A stretch of 44,796 bases of DNA from a bacterium (lineage in GTDB: Bacteria > Electryoneota > Tariuqbacteria > Tariuqbacterales > JADHWD01): positions 1 through 44,796 of the forward strand of contig JADHWD010000003.1 of the NCBI GenBank assembly GCA_016783645.1. Direction: 5' to 3'. Shown here one piece after another: positions 16,101 through 24,806 of the stretch (position 1 is the first letter of the stretch; the number at the start of each line of letters is the position of its first letter). A program made the position numbers and the translations under genes. The notes below the pieces were generated by a model that made no database searches, was not told where the DNA came from, and saw nothing but the letters and a program-made list of their open reading frames with translations.

Positions 16101-17349
16101 CATAACTTGTTTCATTACAGTCATTTGCCATCTCCAGCCAGGTCTTCCTATAGGCAGTATTTACCCTTCGCCGGATTTCATTTCCGCCGGGATTCAGGCG
16201 CTTCATCTCCCACAATCCGCCTTCATCGAAACAGGTGCGGCTGACGATAACTCTGTCCGCCGCTTGAATTATCGATTCTATTCTATCATCACGGATCAAA
16301 GCATCGGCAATTTTTTCCATTAATACCGGAGTTATCAGCCGATGGCAGGCGAAATCGCTGCAGGGATGCTGGTAATTGCAGGGAGCGCAGTCGATCGACG
16401 GTTCAAGCAGCAAATGCCCTTCGCCATAGGGGCCTGTCTCCGAGGCTAACGCTGGTCCCAACGCCAGTGATAACACTCTTGTACCAACCGCCGAAGCCAA
16501 ATGCTGAGTCCCCGTGTCATTGGATATGAGTAACGAACATTTTTGTAACAATGCCGCTAACAGCGGAATAGTGGTCTTACCCGCCAGATTGATTGCATTC
16601 GCTATCCCCTCAGCCGCTTCCTGCGCTAATTCGGATTCTTTAGGGGAGCCGAATATTATGATTCTATATCGTTCGGATAACGCTTTGCCCAGTTCATTCC
16701 AATATTCCGCAGGCCATCGCTTGGCTTCAGCCGACGCCCCGGGCTGAAATCCGATTAATATTTCGGAATCCTTCACTCCGCTTGATTGTAACAGTTTATC
16801 CGCCTCGGCCCGGGCTTTTTCACTCACATTATATCTAAGTCTTGAATTATCTTTTGTCAGTTGTCCGCTTTTGAATCCGGCGGATAACTTATACAGATCC
16901 ACTAAATTGAATTGATTGAATCCGCGGTTGATGGACGCGTTCTGGAAATGGCGCATCCAGGGATTTTTCACCGCCGCGAAACCCTCTTCGTCCAGCGTCA
17001 ATCCTATCTTTTCACCCGGCAGTAACGAACTCAGCACCGCGCCTAACCGGTTATGCGTCAGATTGAAAACAGTGTCGTAATCATATCCGGTTATACTCTT
17101 GAGAAAATCTTGGAATATTTTATAATGAACGGATAGACTCCCTTCTTTCAAAGGCAGCATCAGGCTTTCCAGCGGCACAACATGCAGCGCATCCACATCG
17201 GGAATACCTTCTATCACTTCCCGGAAATGAGCGGCGCCCATCAATCCGATGACCGAACCAGGATACCTCTCCTTAAGGAAAGTGATAAGGGGCGCTGTCT
17301 GCAGAATATCACCCATTCTGCCGAAGTTGATGAGCAGGATCCGTTTCAT
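13105..17349 (-). CDS. GT9 - CgeB-like GT - PqqD - radical SAM - SPASM fusion protein
   Basis: This 1414-residue multidomain enzyme has, in order: a GT9/heptosyltransferase-like domain (1-390; INFGRMGDILQTAPLI, SNDTGTQHLASAVG, CAPC cluster); a helical segment (400-545); a translated palindromic repeat (about 551-574); a CgeB-type glycosyltransferase (580-960; YYVDSPDYVMPDPEK, QRAFDVPAAAGFLLTDYRS); a PqqD-like peptide-recognition domain (1008-1090; APERAAWIVTDTAGFNMAQS); a radical SAM domain with CNLSCRHC (CxxxCxxC) and TFTGGEPL; and a Cys-rich SPASM-like end (CPYL...CKSCDLRNFQCGGC). PqqD plus radical SAM/SPASM enzymes modify peptides, and GT9 enzymes add sugars. The protein may thus glycosylate and radically modify flagellin, but the substrate is inferred only from location. 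Its start overlaps the previous stop (TGATG), showing tight coupling. Confidence 0.88.
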   Translation of the reverse strand: MKRILLINFGRMGDILQTAPLITFLKERYPGSVIGLMGAAHFREVIEGIPDVDALHVVPLESLMLPLKEGSLSVHYKIFQDFLKSITGYDYDTVFNLTHNRLGAVLSSLLPGEKIGLTLDEEGFAAVKNPWMRHFQNASINRGFNQFNLVDLYKLSAGFKSGQLTKDNSRLRYNVSEKARAEADKLLQSSGVKDSEILIGFQPGASAEAKRWPAEYWNELGKALSERYRIIIFGSPKESELAQEAAEGIANAINLAGKTTIPLLAALLQKCSLLISNDTGTQHLASAVGTRVLSLALGPALASETGPYGEGHLLLEPSIDCAPCNYQHPCSDFACHRLITPVLMEKIADALIRDDRIESIIQAADRVIVSRTCFDEGGLWEMKRLNPGGNEIRRRVNTAYRKTWLEMANDCNETSYDDDINGRGFALELDEAVSSVRSLIELAERGEREAEKLMRLADCQPLDIDAVKAAGGALAEIDSDIAAIGYKQDSARPLTLDFHFGKEALPNGDLKSMAEKTAGLYSNLRKASTLFLKYLGEKSPLTPLFQTEYLNNCYGRRGVYPPAKFAGGQAPGLPAHERRGKGIKILAVDYPYLVTGSILKALADKAAEFRTVRLTPDMMADPSQAERFIYQLLDTAGGFRPDFLFTVNHFGFDSEGFLIGELEKLGIKSAVYYVDSPDYVMPDPEKLKSLSQALFVWDNYYVEILRGQGFDNVHYLPLASDPEVFNPRRRNDSVNLRLAYAADSLKGAAAKYFNRIPAELRSEMVTSEIRRMKLSDGRVIPEILNSLADELKLDSGELKRNFLAGWSSKLSREERMRYLIPLADMNLTIFGDGGWEELFDGGKPVLKPPVRYSDELPLIYASADICFNWTHLQMPQGVNQRAFDVPAAAGFLLTDYRSALEEIFDINEDIAVYRSPEEAAEKARYYLTHPELRTAMAGKARAKILEGHTYRHRADYIIDTMMKLDYTYKGFKVSVKTEADSGKPEWIMDFKPANHLHESLIIDFPKQLDVPRELSIHHYPGKSLVIAPERAAWIVTDTAGFNMAQSMSQGATMGEAAASAAQKFRLDPETALMKLRSLIEIMNRNNFRESFDIKQVDIDRNPRSLQLFLTRNCNLSCRHCYFSAGESMNDELSVDEWKKVLRKFSLMGQGSTVTFTGGEPLTHPHFLEIAQAAADLGLRLILLTNGGLIDEAKAERLGDLLESAQVSLDGITPEINDAVRGAGSHAGAVNAVRLLLKHKVPVEITMVVLPENAGDIERNLGGFIASFDSDRITCALGVANPKGRLKQGHIDEEESLVGRILKRYPEARWLRKGRFSSGCKSFGCELATTIVINPQGKIGNCPYLNYTGPKNVRDSEEFSKLSAEDCAWHRRAMIDSGKCKSCDLRNFQCGGCKIFGECSNQLKQRSYFRMMERM
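15627..15695 (-). repeat. Family F palindromic repeat translated in frame
   Basis: This copy lies inside the 1414-residue CDS. Positions 15662-15695 are the exact reverse complement of intergenic 36410-36443 (34 of 34 bases). Both give peptides of the form CYGRRGVYPPA-x-F-x-GGQAP-x-LP. The reading frame stays open, and the element falls in the linker between the helical segment and the second glycosyltransferase. Next to it, SPLTPLF derives from a family E-like CCCCCTTGACTCCTC stretch. Confidence 0.85.
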
Positions 17350-19007
17350 CAGACCGCTTCAGCCTCCATGTTGAGCCGGGCGGTATAATATTCCAAATCG
17401 TCAAGCATCATCTCCGTCATTTTGAGCGCGTCTTGATAAATCCTCCCCGCCATATCAGCGATATAATGCAGATCGCCGGATTCGGTGTTCTTCTTCTTGA
17501 TTCTGAAGGTGGTGGCGATATGCCCCATCGCCGAACGGGTCAATTCCATGTGATATATGGCGTTATCGAGGATTATCATCTCTTTAGTCAAGCGTTTGAG
17601 CGCTTCGACATTCGGCGGGTCGATCACTTGGCAGAATTCGTCAATCAAATTGACGCCTTTTTCGGCTAACTCCCTCATTTGCATCAAATCCGCCTCAAAT
17701 CTTTCAACTTCCCGTTCAAATTCACCGCTTTCCGGCGGCGTGAAATACCGCATGAAATCAGGTTCGCCGGCGTACCTGCCCCCGGACAAGAAATTTTTCC
17801 ACATCCGCCGGTAAAGTTCCTTGATATAATCATTGAATGTCAGTGATCTTTTTATTAAAGGAACTAAATTCCAAAATCCGTCCTCATCGAACACCGGCTT
17901 GGATATCTTCACTTTCGACCATTTAGGTTCATCAGTCAGATAGTCAATTTCATTGGATATTATCTCATCGAAATTACGCATTACCCACAGGACATCTTCC
18001 GGAGTGATATATTTATGGCAGGTATGATCGAGGCATTTGACATCGTAACCGCAGGGGGCGCAGGAGATATTGGCTTCTAAAACTACCGCCTTTTCAGTAT
18101 AGGGCCCCGTATCCGCCGGGCGCGCTTCACCTAAAAACAGCGCGACTGCAGGTGTGCCAACTGCGGCCGCAAGGTGCATAGTTCCGGTGTCGTTGGTCAC
18201 TAAAAATTTACAGCGCTTCAGCATAGCGGCGAGTTGAGGCATGGTGGTCTCCCCCAATGCGTCGATCACTTCAACCCGGCATTGCGATTTCATCTCCTTC
18301 AGCTTCTCCCCTTCAGAACCGGTGCCGAAGACGATTACGCGGTAATTCATCTTTTCATACAGCAATTCCGCTAATTTGGCGAAATATTGCGGCTCCCAGC
18401 ATCTGTCCGCCGAAGAAGCTCCTAACTGAAATCCCGCGAATTCACCGGAATAGTCTTTCAGGAACTCATCGGGGAAGCTTTGCGCATCATAGGGGACTTC
18501 ATAATATTCCTTCCGTTCCAGCATTTCGATTTCGCCGGTGAGGTTGTACATATCCACTAAATTGATGCCGTTCTGCAGGCGGTTGCGGGCGACATTGAAA
18601 AAGTAATTCATCCAGGGATGTTTCACGATAGGCGCGCCGTCTTTAGTCAACACCATCCCCCGAACATCCTTGGAATCCGTTAAAAACGCTAACACGGCGG
18701 ATAGAGTGGTATGCGATAAATTAATCACCAAATCATATCCTGTCCCCACCCGTTCTATGAACTTATTCATATATGTGAAATGGTTCTCTATCGACAGCCC
18801 CTGGTCGGCGAGGCGGGGCACAAAGCGGTTCACATCCATTGTCAGCAATCGGTCAATCCCCGGAAATCCGCCGCATATCCCCCGGAAATCATCTAACACC
18901 AGCAGAGTCGATTCCGAGTCAGGATATTTCCGCTTCAATCCCCGCATCAAAGGCGTGGACTGTAACAGATCACCCATGCGGGTAAAATTGATGATTAATA
19001 TGCGCAT
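17349..19007 (-). CDS. GT9 family (heptosyltransferase-like) glycosyltransferase
   Basis: This 552-residue protein starts MRILIINFTRMGDLLQSTPLM, the hallmark N terminus of ADP-heptose:LPS heptosyltransferase-like GT9 enzymes. It has FQLGASSADRCW and TNDTGTMHLAAAVGTPAVAL for the nucleotide-sugar site, then a CAPC-x5-C-x4-C cluster. A second half shares the FDEDGFWN segment with the other two GT9 proteins here. The last 150 residues are helical (LKRLTKEMIILDNAIYHMEL). The ORF track extends to 19175, but the extra 56 residues are translated repeats (ending before MRILI); ATG 19007 is the family start. It has no strong Shine-Dalgarno, only TATTTTCAAAATAAA. It is coupled to the radical SAM fusion downstream. 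Confidence 0.9.
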   Translation of the reverse strand: MRILIINFTRMGDLLQSTPLMRGLKRKYPDSESTLLVLDDFRGICGGFPGIDRLLTMDVNRFVPRLADQGLSIENHFTYMNKFIERVGTGYDLVINLSHTTLSAVLAFLTDSKDVRGMVLTKDGAPIVKHPWMNYFFNVARNRLQNGINLVDMYNLTGEIEMLERKEYYEVPYDAQSFPDEFLKDYSGEFAGFQLGASSADRCWEPQYFAKLAELLYEKMNYRVIVFGTGSEGEKLKEMKSQCRVEVIDALGETTMPQLAAMLKRCKFLVTNDTGTMHLAAAVGTPAVALFLGEARPADTGPYTEKAVVLEANISCAPCGYDVKCLDHTCHKYITPEDVLWVMRNFDEIISNEIDYLTDEPKWSKVKISKPVFDEDGFWNLVPLIKRSLTFNDYIKELYRRMWKNFLSGGRYAGEPDFMRYFTPPESGEFEREVERFEADLMQMRELAEKGVNLIDEFCQVIDPPNVEALKRLTKEMIILDNAIYHMELTRSAMGHIATTFRIKKKNTESGDLHYIADMAGRIYQDALKMTEMMLDDLEYYTARLNMEAEAV

Positions 19008-19046
19008 TTTATTTTGAAAATAGGGTTTAGGGGGGGTTAGTTCAAT

Positions 19047-19126
19047 GTGGTGTCGACTCTCCGCAGTCGACACCATACATAATAATAACAATGTCTTAGT
19101 GTCATGCGGGGACGCATGACACCACC
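19047..19126. repeat. Composite double palindrome (family B plus GTGTCATGCG)
   Basis: A GTGGTGTCGAC palindrome followed after about 24 bp by GTGTCATGCGGGGACGCATGACAC. The same two-part unit recurs with the same spacing at 44680-44758, so it moves or spreads as one 80-bp unit. Confidence 0.8.
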
Positions 19127-19166
19127 AGGAACTGTGCTGGCAGGCGTCCTCGCCTGCCAGTAATCC

Positions 19167-19220
19167 TATTTTCATGCTTCGGGGTGCGCCGGAGGCGCAT
19201 GAGGGTTTACTCTGAAAATA
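19167..19220. repeat. 54-bp element with TATTTTCA/TGAAAATA ends (family J)
   Basis: Terminal inverted repeats TATTTTCA and TGAAAATA enclose a GTGCGCC..GGCGCAT hairpin and a GAGGGTTTA segment. A sister copy of 55 bp lies at 42253-42307. A third, at 6173-6267, is interrupted by a family I repeat. The ends also occur at gene boundaries. Confidence 0.75.
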
Positions 19221-19601
19221 GGGTTTAGGGGCTGGGGTCTAGGGTCTAGTACCTTGTTCCGGCAGGTCTTGTCCCGCCCTTATGTCTATAATTTACAAGC
19301 ATAAGGTATCGACTGCGGAGAGTCGACACCACCTAACAGTATTCCCGATATGTTCTTGTAGGGGCGAAGCATTTTTCCAACATCGTAGCATATACATCGC
19401 TTCCCAAAATGCTTCGCCCTTATTCGGCTCAATCATCGTACTCCCCGGCAGGTTACAGGCTTCGCCCTTGAAACCTGCCGGGAACAAATCTGATTTCGTT
19501 TAATTCGTTCAATTCGTTGTGAATCTTTATCTAAATTCCCGCGCCGGAGCATTAGGAACGAGAAAATTATTCATCATTCTTAATTCTCTATTTTCTATTC
19601 T

Positions 19602-21428
19602 TCAAATAACTTTCTTCTCCTTCGCCCAGTCGTAGAACTCTTTGATTAAAAGGAACACACCTTCGGTGCGGGTCAAATCCCCTTTGCCTTTGCGGATATG
19701 AGAAGCGATTTTATCGATACTGAGTTCCTCATCGGGGGAAAACTGGCGGAAAAATACTTTTAATTCTTCATCCTCGCCCGCCGCTTTCAATAAATTGCGG
19801 GTGATATTGGGATTATCCGCTTTATCTCGGATGCGGTGATCTCTTGAAGCGACCGCCTTCAGCATAGTTTCCATCCGATGCTTGTAAGTATGCTCCCGCA
19901 GAACTCGAAGGCGCGCCGCTTCCGCCATCGCCGACGCCTTATCGGGATTCTCCCAGTAATATTTCATCTTTTTCCGCAGTTCACTGATATCCCTGAAAGT
20001 ATCGATTTCCCGGCCGATATCGAACAACTCTCCCAATTCCGAGCGGGGATCGACTAATTGAAACGCGCCGCAGGCGGCGATTTCAAAGGTCCTGGGATTC
20101 ACAAAATCACCCTGTGGATTGACCCCGTTGTGATATGAAGAAGAATGCAGATTGATATTTATTTTCGATGCGTTGAATATTTTCACGCTGTCTTCGGTGG
20201 AAATACGCTCGGCGCTGCGCTGAATCAGCCGTCCCAGCGCCGAACGGGGATTCCATTCACTGCCCCATATCTTGAAGTCTTCTTCAAGCAGTTGTAAAAA
20301 GAAATGCTGGCGGTTATAGTAACCCGCGCCCGCGAAAGATAATGCGCTGCCATATTCAACTTGTTCCTCCGGCGGTAATTTCAAAGGTTTATGAACTTCC
20401 GGGTCGGCGGCAAGGGGCAGGTAATGGTAATTCTTCACGCCCATCCCTTCCAATTGCCGGATGAATTCACCTCTTTGGATGATGAAAAAATGGTCGTAGA
20501 AGGGAGCGAACTTTTTCCAGTAAGTGAACAGCCGGAAATCCTCCATGAACCAGAAGGCGGTGGGGATGTTCAACTGGCGGAATTCGGTCAGGGTTTCGGT
20601 GGTGAAAGGCGACTGCGCAATTCCGAATACCAAATCCGGCTTCCATTCAAAGGCTTTGGCTAATACCAATTCCGCCACGAACATGGTGAATAATCCCCGC
20701 AGTTTCCCCTGATGCTCTTCATTGGAAGTCACCTCTTTTATCGATTTGAAAGCGGGATAATAGAAACTGGAATCGAACATCAGCACTTCATGCCCCATCT
20801 CTTCCAGCGCCTTTTTACAATAACCGGCGATCGGCAGGGAGCCGCCGTACAGCGGACTGGGAAGTAATATTTTCAAACCGCGGGGAACTTCACATTCTTC
20901 TAAAGGAGTTTCTGTTTCCGAAGATTCCGCTTCACCCAATGAATCATAGAACCGGCGGTTCAGTTTGACAGAGGGGCTGTGTTCAATATAGTGGATATCA
21001 TGGGGAACGGCATGTTTCCTGAAAAACGCTTGCAAATGGCTGGGAGACTGCCCGGCGAAAACTAGCACATTCTCCAATAATCCGCTTAAATCTCTATTTT
21101 CACACGCAATCCGTAGAATATTAATATCCGCTTCAACAATAACCGGCCGAAATCCCCGCTGTTTTAGAGCTTCCGGCAGATAGCCTAATCCGAATCCCTT
21201 GACTAACATCCATCCCGGTGGTATATTTATCTTTTCCGCCAGCCGTTCCGCTTCCCGGGCGGGATTATAGGAACTGTGCAGTAATATATTTCCGGCTTTA
21301 AGCGTCATATCACCGTTACGGGCGGTGATAAGCTGATATTCGCCGGTTGATTCGGCTTTGACTATTCTATCCGCTAATTCCCGGTTATTCTTTGCGATAG
21401 CTTCGAGGTTTTTCTGCAGGTAGTTCAT
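19602..21428 (-). CDS. Maf-N-like / CgeB-like glycosyltransferase
   Basis: This 608-residue protein has two parts. The first 190 residues (NRELADRIVKAESTGEYQL, GFGLGYLPEALKQRGFRPVI, DLSGLLENVLVFAG) look like the N-terminal domain of Maf flagellin glycosyltransferases. After a linker, residues 200-560 form a CgeB-type GT-B enzyme (ILLPSPLYGGSLPIAGYCKK, AFWFMEDFRLFTYWKKFAPF, NPRTFEIAACGAFQLVDPRS, REHTYKHR). The ORF track starts 30 residues earlier, but that part is a translated family D repeat; MNYLQKN at 21428 is the better start, though its ribosome site is weak. The Maf-like half supports flagellin as the acceptor. Confidence 0.85.
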   Translation of the reverse strand: MNYLQKNLEAIAKNNRELADRIVKAESTGEYQLITARNGDMTLKAGNILLHSSYNPAREAERLAEKINIPPGWMLVKGFGLGYLPEALKQRGFRPVIVEADINILRIACENRDLSGLLENVLVFAGQSPSHLQAFFRKHAVPHDIHYIEHSPSVKLNRRFYDSLGEAESSETETPLEECEVPRGLKILLPSPLYGGSLPIAGYCKKALEEMGHEVLMFDSSFYYPAFKSIKEVTSNEEHQGKLRGLFTMFVAELVLAKAFEWKPDLVFGIAQSPFTTETLTEFRQLNIPTAFWFMEDFRLFTYWKKFAPFYDHFFIIQRGEFIRQLEGMGVKNYHYLPLAADPEVHKPLKLPPEEQVEYGSALSFAGAGYYNRQHFFLQLLEEDFKIWGSEWNPRSALGRLIQRSAERISTEDSVKIFNASKININLHSSSYHNGVNPQGDFVNPRTFEIAACGAFQLVDPRSELGELFDIGREIDTFRDISELRKKMKYYWENPDKASAMAEAARLRVLREHTYKHRMETMLKAVASRDHRIRDKADNPNITRNLLKAAGEDEELKVFFRQFSPDEELSIDKIASHIRKGKGDLTRTEGVFLLIKEFYDWAKEKKVI

Positions 21429-21686
21429 GATATTATTGTGTGAATTTTGGTTTTTTCGATTTGTATGCATTCCCACGCTGGAGCATGGGAACGAGAGAAA
21501 CCGCCTCTGCACCGTCATTCCCGCAAGCCCGCTGTAAGCGGGCGCGCCGGGAATCTAATTGTAACACCAAACCGATTCCGGACAAGCCGGAATGACATTA
21601 TGGTATTTTGGTATGCATTCCCACGCAGGAGCGTGGGAACGAGTGCAAAAACACTTCGATATTCCTTGTTCGATATTCGATATTCT
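21429..21686. repeat. Repeat cluster: two family D and one family A element
   Basis: GCATTCCCACGCTGGAGCATGGGAACGAG at 21467-21495, an 83-bp family A element at 21514-21596, a second family D at 21615-21643 and family I phrases at 21655-21680 fill the gap between two glycosyltransferase genes. Other family D copies are at 6583-6606, 34955-34981 and 38364-38392. Confidence 0.8.
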
Positions 21687-24428
21687 TCAGCTTTTCCCAT
21701 CCGCCGCCAGATTCACCTTTTCCAACATTCTAATAATGCTCCTGTTGCCGGGATTATTTTTCAGAAATTCATTCAGATAATGTTTTGCGCCGGTATAATC
21801 CTTCGCCTTGTAAAGGGCTCGGCCGATATCCCGCATAATCTTCCCGTCTTCATCGCCCAGCGCCATAGCGGCGGTATATTCCTCCGCAGCCTTGTTGAGA
21901 TGTCCCTGATGTTCCAAACAGCGGCCTAAAGTGAGATGCGCTTCCCGCCTAATTTCATTCACCGCAATAGGATATTCACCGGTATGAAGTTCACAGTTGA
22001 AAAACCGCTCCAGCTGATTGCGGCATTCGGAATATAACTGCTCTTTGAAATAATTCATCGCCAGGCAGAATATTCCCAAAGCCGAATCCGGCCGCTCTTT
22101 CAATAGTATCTGTAATAATTTTAATGCAGTTTTATAATCATCGAACTGCTGAAAAATCTGAGATAATTTCATTAATGTTAATTCATACAATTCCGGACAC
22201 TCCTGAGCGGCGGAAATTGAAAATGCGGTTTTTTTCAGATGCTCCACCGCTTCAAGCTCCTGCCCTAAATACAGATGAAACCGCGCAGCGCTGTCGTTCA
22301 AATAGTTGTCGTAAATATCGGCTTTTAATTCTTTCTCGATCAATTCCAAATTGCGTCTGCATTTCAACATGAATTGTGAATCTTCAATATACCCGGTGTG
22401 AGAAATCGTGAAAGAGGCTTCCTCAATTTGAAATCTGTTCAAATCGACCGGCAATTTCTCCATCACCTTCCCGCTGAACTTAAAAGCCGGCGAGTTAGGG
22501 AATACTCTGTATCGATAACATACCTCCTTAGTCCTCTCATCGGAAACTTTAACTTTAAATACTGTTTTTTTCTTCCCGCGTAACCGCTTTTTAAAGGATT
22601 CCAAATCCTCCCGGTCGATTCTTTCATCGGCGTCGAGTATCAAGATGAATCTGCCTGCAGCCTTCTCCTGCGCGAGATTTCTCGCTTGGGAAAAATCGTC
22701 TTCCCAGGTGATGGATATCACTTCAGCGCCGTATCCGCCTGCAATATTTATGGTGTTATCCAGCGAACCGGTGTCCGCCACTATTATCTGATCGGGGATT
22801 CCCTGTATGGATGACAACAATTTCTCCAGGTTCTCCTCTTCATCCCGCGCGATAATACACAATGAGAGTAAAATATTCTTTCGTTTTTCATCCGCGCTGT
22901 TCAATGTGGCGTAAGCGGAATATTCGGCTTTTTCGATTTTTTCAAAAGATATTTTCAATCCGCCGGCGAAATAAGCCTGCAAAGCCTGGTCGGGCGCATG
23001 ATTATCCATCAACAAATCGCCGACCTTCTCCCAATTGGCACGGTTTAACTGTGCGGCTCTGAAGTAATGTTCCAAAGCGCTCCAGAACTGCATGGGAAAC
23101 TCCATCTGCATCAATCCCGGCATCAAATCCTCTCCTGAATTCCGCAGGACATCACCCCAGAACAGATGAAAATCTTCGCTTCCCGGTTTGCGGTGTATCC
23201 CGTTGAATACATTGCCGGATACGCATTGTTCGGCTTGGGAAAGGCATTCTCCGGCTTCTGCATCCGCGCCCATCTTATTCAATGATATTCCTTGAAATAA
23301 AGGAGCGTGAAAATCGGAATCACTATCCGAAGCCGCTAATCGGAAAAACCTCTGCGCCTCAAAATGCTCCCCCCGGAATTCGCACAATTTTCCCAGATTC
23401 AATAAAGTGCGGCGGTCAATTTTAATATCCAGCGATTTTAAAAGTAATGATTCCGCTCTATTGAAAGCCGAGAGATCTTTATCCGGCCATTTCACTCCGT
23501 AATATAACAGCGCTTCACCCGCGCCGGACAGTTTCTCCCATTCCGGTGTCCGGTTAATCCCTGGATTACCTGCTAACATATTCATAAGCTGTTCCGCCCG
23601 GCGCTTCAATGAATGTTCACGCCGGACGAGTTCACAAGACGCGGCGGCGATATTATTCAGTTCATCTTCACGCTTTAAATAACTGCTGATCTTGTTCAAA
23701 AGATTGTCCGGATTATAGGTCAACAGGTGTATCCCGTCTTGGAATAATCTGTCCAATCCCGAAGCGGTATCCTCAGTCAAGACCACAGTATTGCACGCCA
23801 TCGCTTCCAACAATCTTAAATTCACTGCGGGAAATAAGGTCTCATTGAGAACCATCCGGCTCTGAGAATATACCTGCGCCACTTCAAAAACGGAAAGATA
23901 CGGATCACCGTCGAAAATATTGAAATCGAAATTCTCTTCCAGCGCTTTCAAGATATTTTCTCTTTTGCCCCGCGTTCCCATATTACGGTTACCGACAAAA
24001 GCAATATCGTATTTCTTAGGCGCTTTGAATGGACGGTAGATATCGGTGTCCGCCGCTAAAGGAAACCATTGCTCATTCACACTGGTTTTTTTCAATCTTT
24101 CGGCTTCCGGCTGTTGATCGGTCAATACCAAATCGAATAATTTCGCATAAGGCGTCTGCCAGAACCGGTTGATAGTGGAATCGATGAAATAAGCGGCGGA
24201 GGGGATTCCGCAGGTCTCCAATCCTGACGGAAGAAACCGCTCCAAAGAATCCATGAAGATAATCCAATCGGGACGAAATCCCGCTCTATCCAGAACATTA
24301 TCGATAGTATAATCCTGAGGCGCTAAAACATGGCCGCAGTCTTCCTGCAGTCCTGCGCAGGCCACCTCTGCACCCATCTCCCGCAGTTCATCCTGCAGAT
24401 AGGGATAGTTTAACAGGATTATCTTCAT
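21687..24428 (-). CDS. CgeB-like GT - TPR - GT2 - TPR protein
   Basis: The 913-residue protein starts MKIILLNYPYLQ and has a CgeB-like glycosyltransferase region (1-290; AAYFIDSTINRFWQTPYAKL, VGNRNMGTRGKRENIL, VNLRLLEAMACNTVVLTEDT). TPR-like repeats follow (330-500), then a GT2 domain (about 520-650; LSLCIIARDEEENLEKLLSS, IIVADTGSLDNT and the DADE metal-binding motif LILDADERID). More TPRs end the protein (DKTAL-like helices, about 720-905). A single protein with two catalytic glycosyltransferase folds and TPRs would add two sugars or elongate a chain while holding a protein acceptor. AAGGA precedes the ATG. Confidence 0.9.
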   Translation of the reverse strand: MKIILLNYPYLQDELREMGAEVACAGLQEDCGHVLAPQDYTIDNVLDRAGFRPDWIIFMDSLERFLPSGLETCGIPSAAYFIDSTINRFWQTPYAKLFDLVLTDQQPEAERLKKTSVNEQWFPLAADTDIYRPFKAPKKYDIAFVGNRNMGTRGKRENILKALEENFDFNIFDGDPYLSVFEVAQVYSQSRMVLNETLFPAVNLRLLEAMACNTVVLTEDTASGLDRLFQDGIHLLTYNPDNLLNKISSYLKREDELNNIAAASCELVRREHSLKRRAEQLMNMLAGNPGINRTPEWEKLSGAGEALLYYGVKWPDKDLSAFNRAESLLLKSLDIKIDRRTLLNLGKLCEFRGEHFEAQRFFRLAASDSDSDFHAPLFQGISLNKMGADAEAGECLSQAEQCVSGNVFNGIHRKPGSEDFHLFWGDVLRNSGEDLMPGLMQMEFPMQFWSALEHYFRAAQLNRANWEKVGDLLMDNHAPDQALQAYFAGGLKISFEKIEKAEYSAYATLNSADEKRKNILLSLCIIARDEEENLEKLLSSIQGIPDQIIVADTGSLDNTINIAGGYGAEVISITWEDDFSQARNLAQEKAAGRFILILDADERIDREDLESFKKRLRGKKKTVFKVKVSDERTKEVCYRYRVFPNSPAFKFSGKVMEKLPVDLNRFQIEEASFTISHTGYIEDSQFMLKCRRNLELIEKELKADIYDNYLNDSAARFHLYLGQELEAVEHLKKTAFSISAAQECPELYELTLMKLSQIFQQFDDYKTALKLLQILLKERPDSALGIFCLAMNYFKEQLYSECRNQLERFFNCELHTGEYPIAVNEIRREAHLTLGRCLEHQGHLNKAAEEYTAAMALGDEDGKIMRDIGRALYKAKDYTGAKHYLNEFLKNNPGNRSIIRMLEKVNLAADGKS

Positions 24429-24806
24429 GATTATTTTCCTTGAAAAAAGTTACAAGTAACAAGTTGCAAGTAACAAGAATTAATCGTTTCTGTGCTGAAG
24501 TAGGGGCGAAGCATTTTCACCATCGGCGCCGCATATCCATCATCTTCCCAAAATGCTTCGCCCTTACATCATGTGATTTATATCTTAATTCGGTTATCCA
24601 GTTTGTTCAGCCAATTTATTGGGCAGGTTACAAACCTGCCCCTACCAAAGGTTATTGTAGGGGCGGGTTTTTAACCCGCCCTTAATGAATAATAAGATTT
24701 CCTGACCTAAATGGATAACCGGTATCTTAATGAAGCGCTTATGGGGTGGACGGTGTCCGCCCTTACCATAGTTGACAATTTTCGCAAGGGCAAACGCCGT
24801 TTGCCC
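24429..24806. other. Repeat-filled spacer with family C elements
   Basis: AAGTTACAAGTAACAAGTTGCAAGTAACAAG-like short units (24448-24479), a TAGGGGCGAAGCATTTT inverted pair (24500-24567), GGGCAGGTTACAAACCTGCCC and GGGGCGGGTTTTTAACCCGCCC (24621-24683), and GGGCAAACGCCGTTTGCCC (24786-24806). No gene is evident. Confidence 0.7.

Larger units (their letters stand above)
19008..19601. other. Dense repeat cluster
   Basis: There is no gene in 594 bp. It contains a composite family B pair (19047-19126), a GGCAGGCGTCCTCGCCTGCC hairpin (19138-19159), a 54-bp TATTTTCA/TGAAAATA element (19167-19220), TAGGGGCTGGGGTCTAGGGTC short repeats (19225-19245), family H (19258-19275), family B (19305-19332), family C (19357-19422) and GGCAGGTTAC...CCTGCC (19448-19483). 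The ORFs 19282-19503 and 19293-19487 are read through these palindromes. Confidence 0.75.

Noticed and set aside
19008-19175. N-terminal extension of the 552-residue GT9 ORF
   Set aside because: The 56 extra residues are translated family B and GTGTCATGCG palindromes; the family start MRILIINF lies at 19007.
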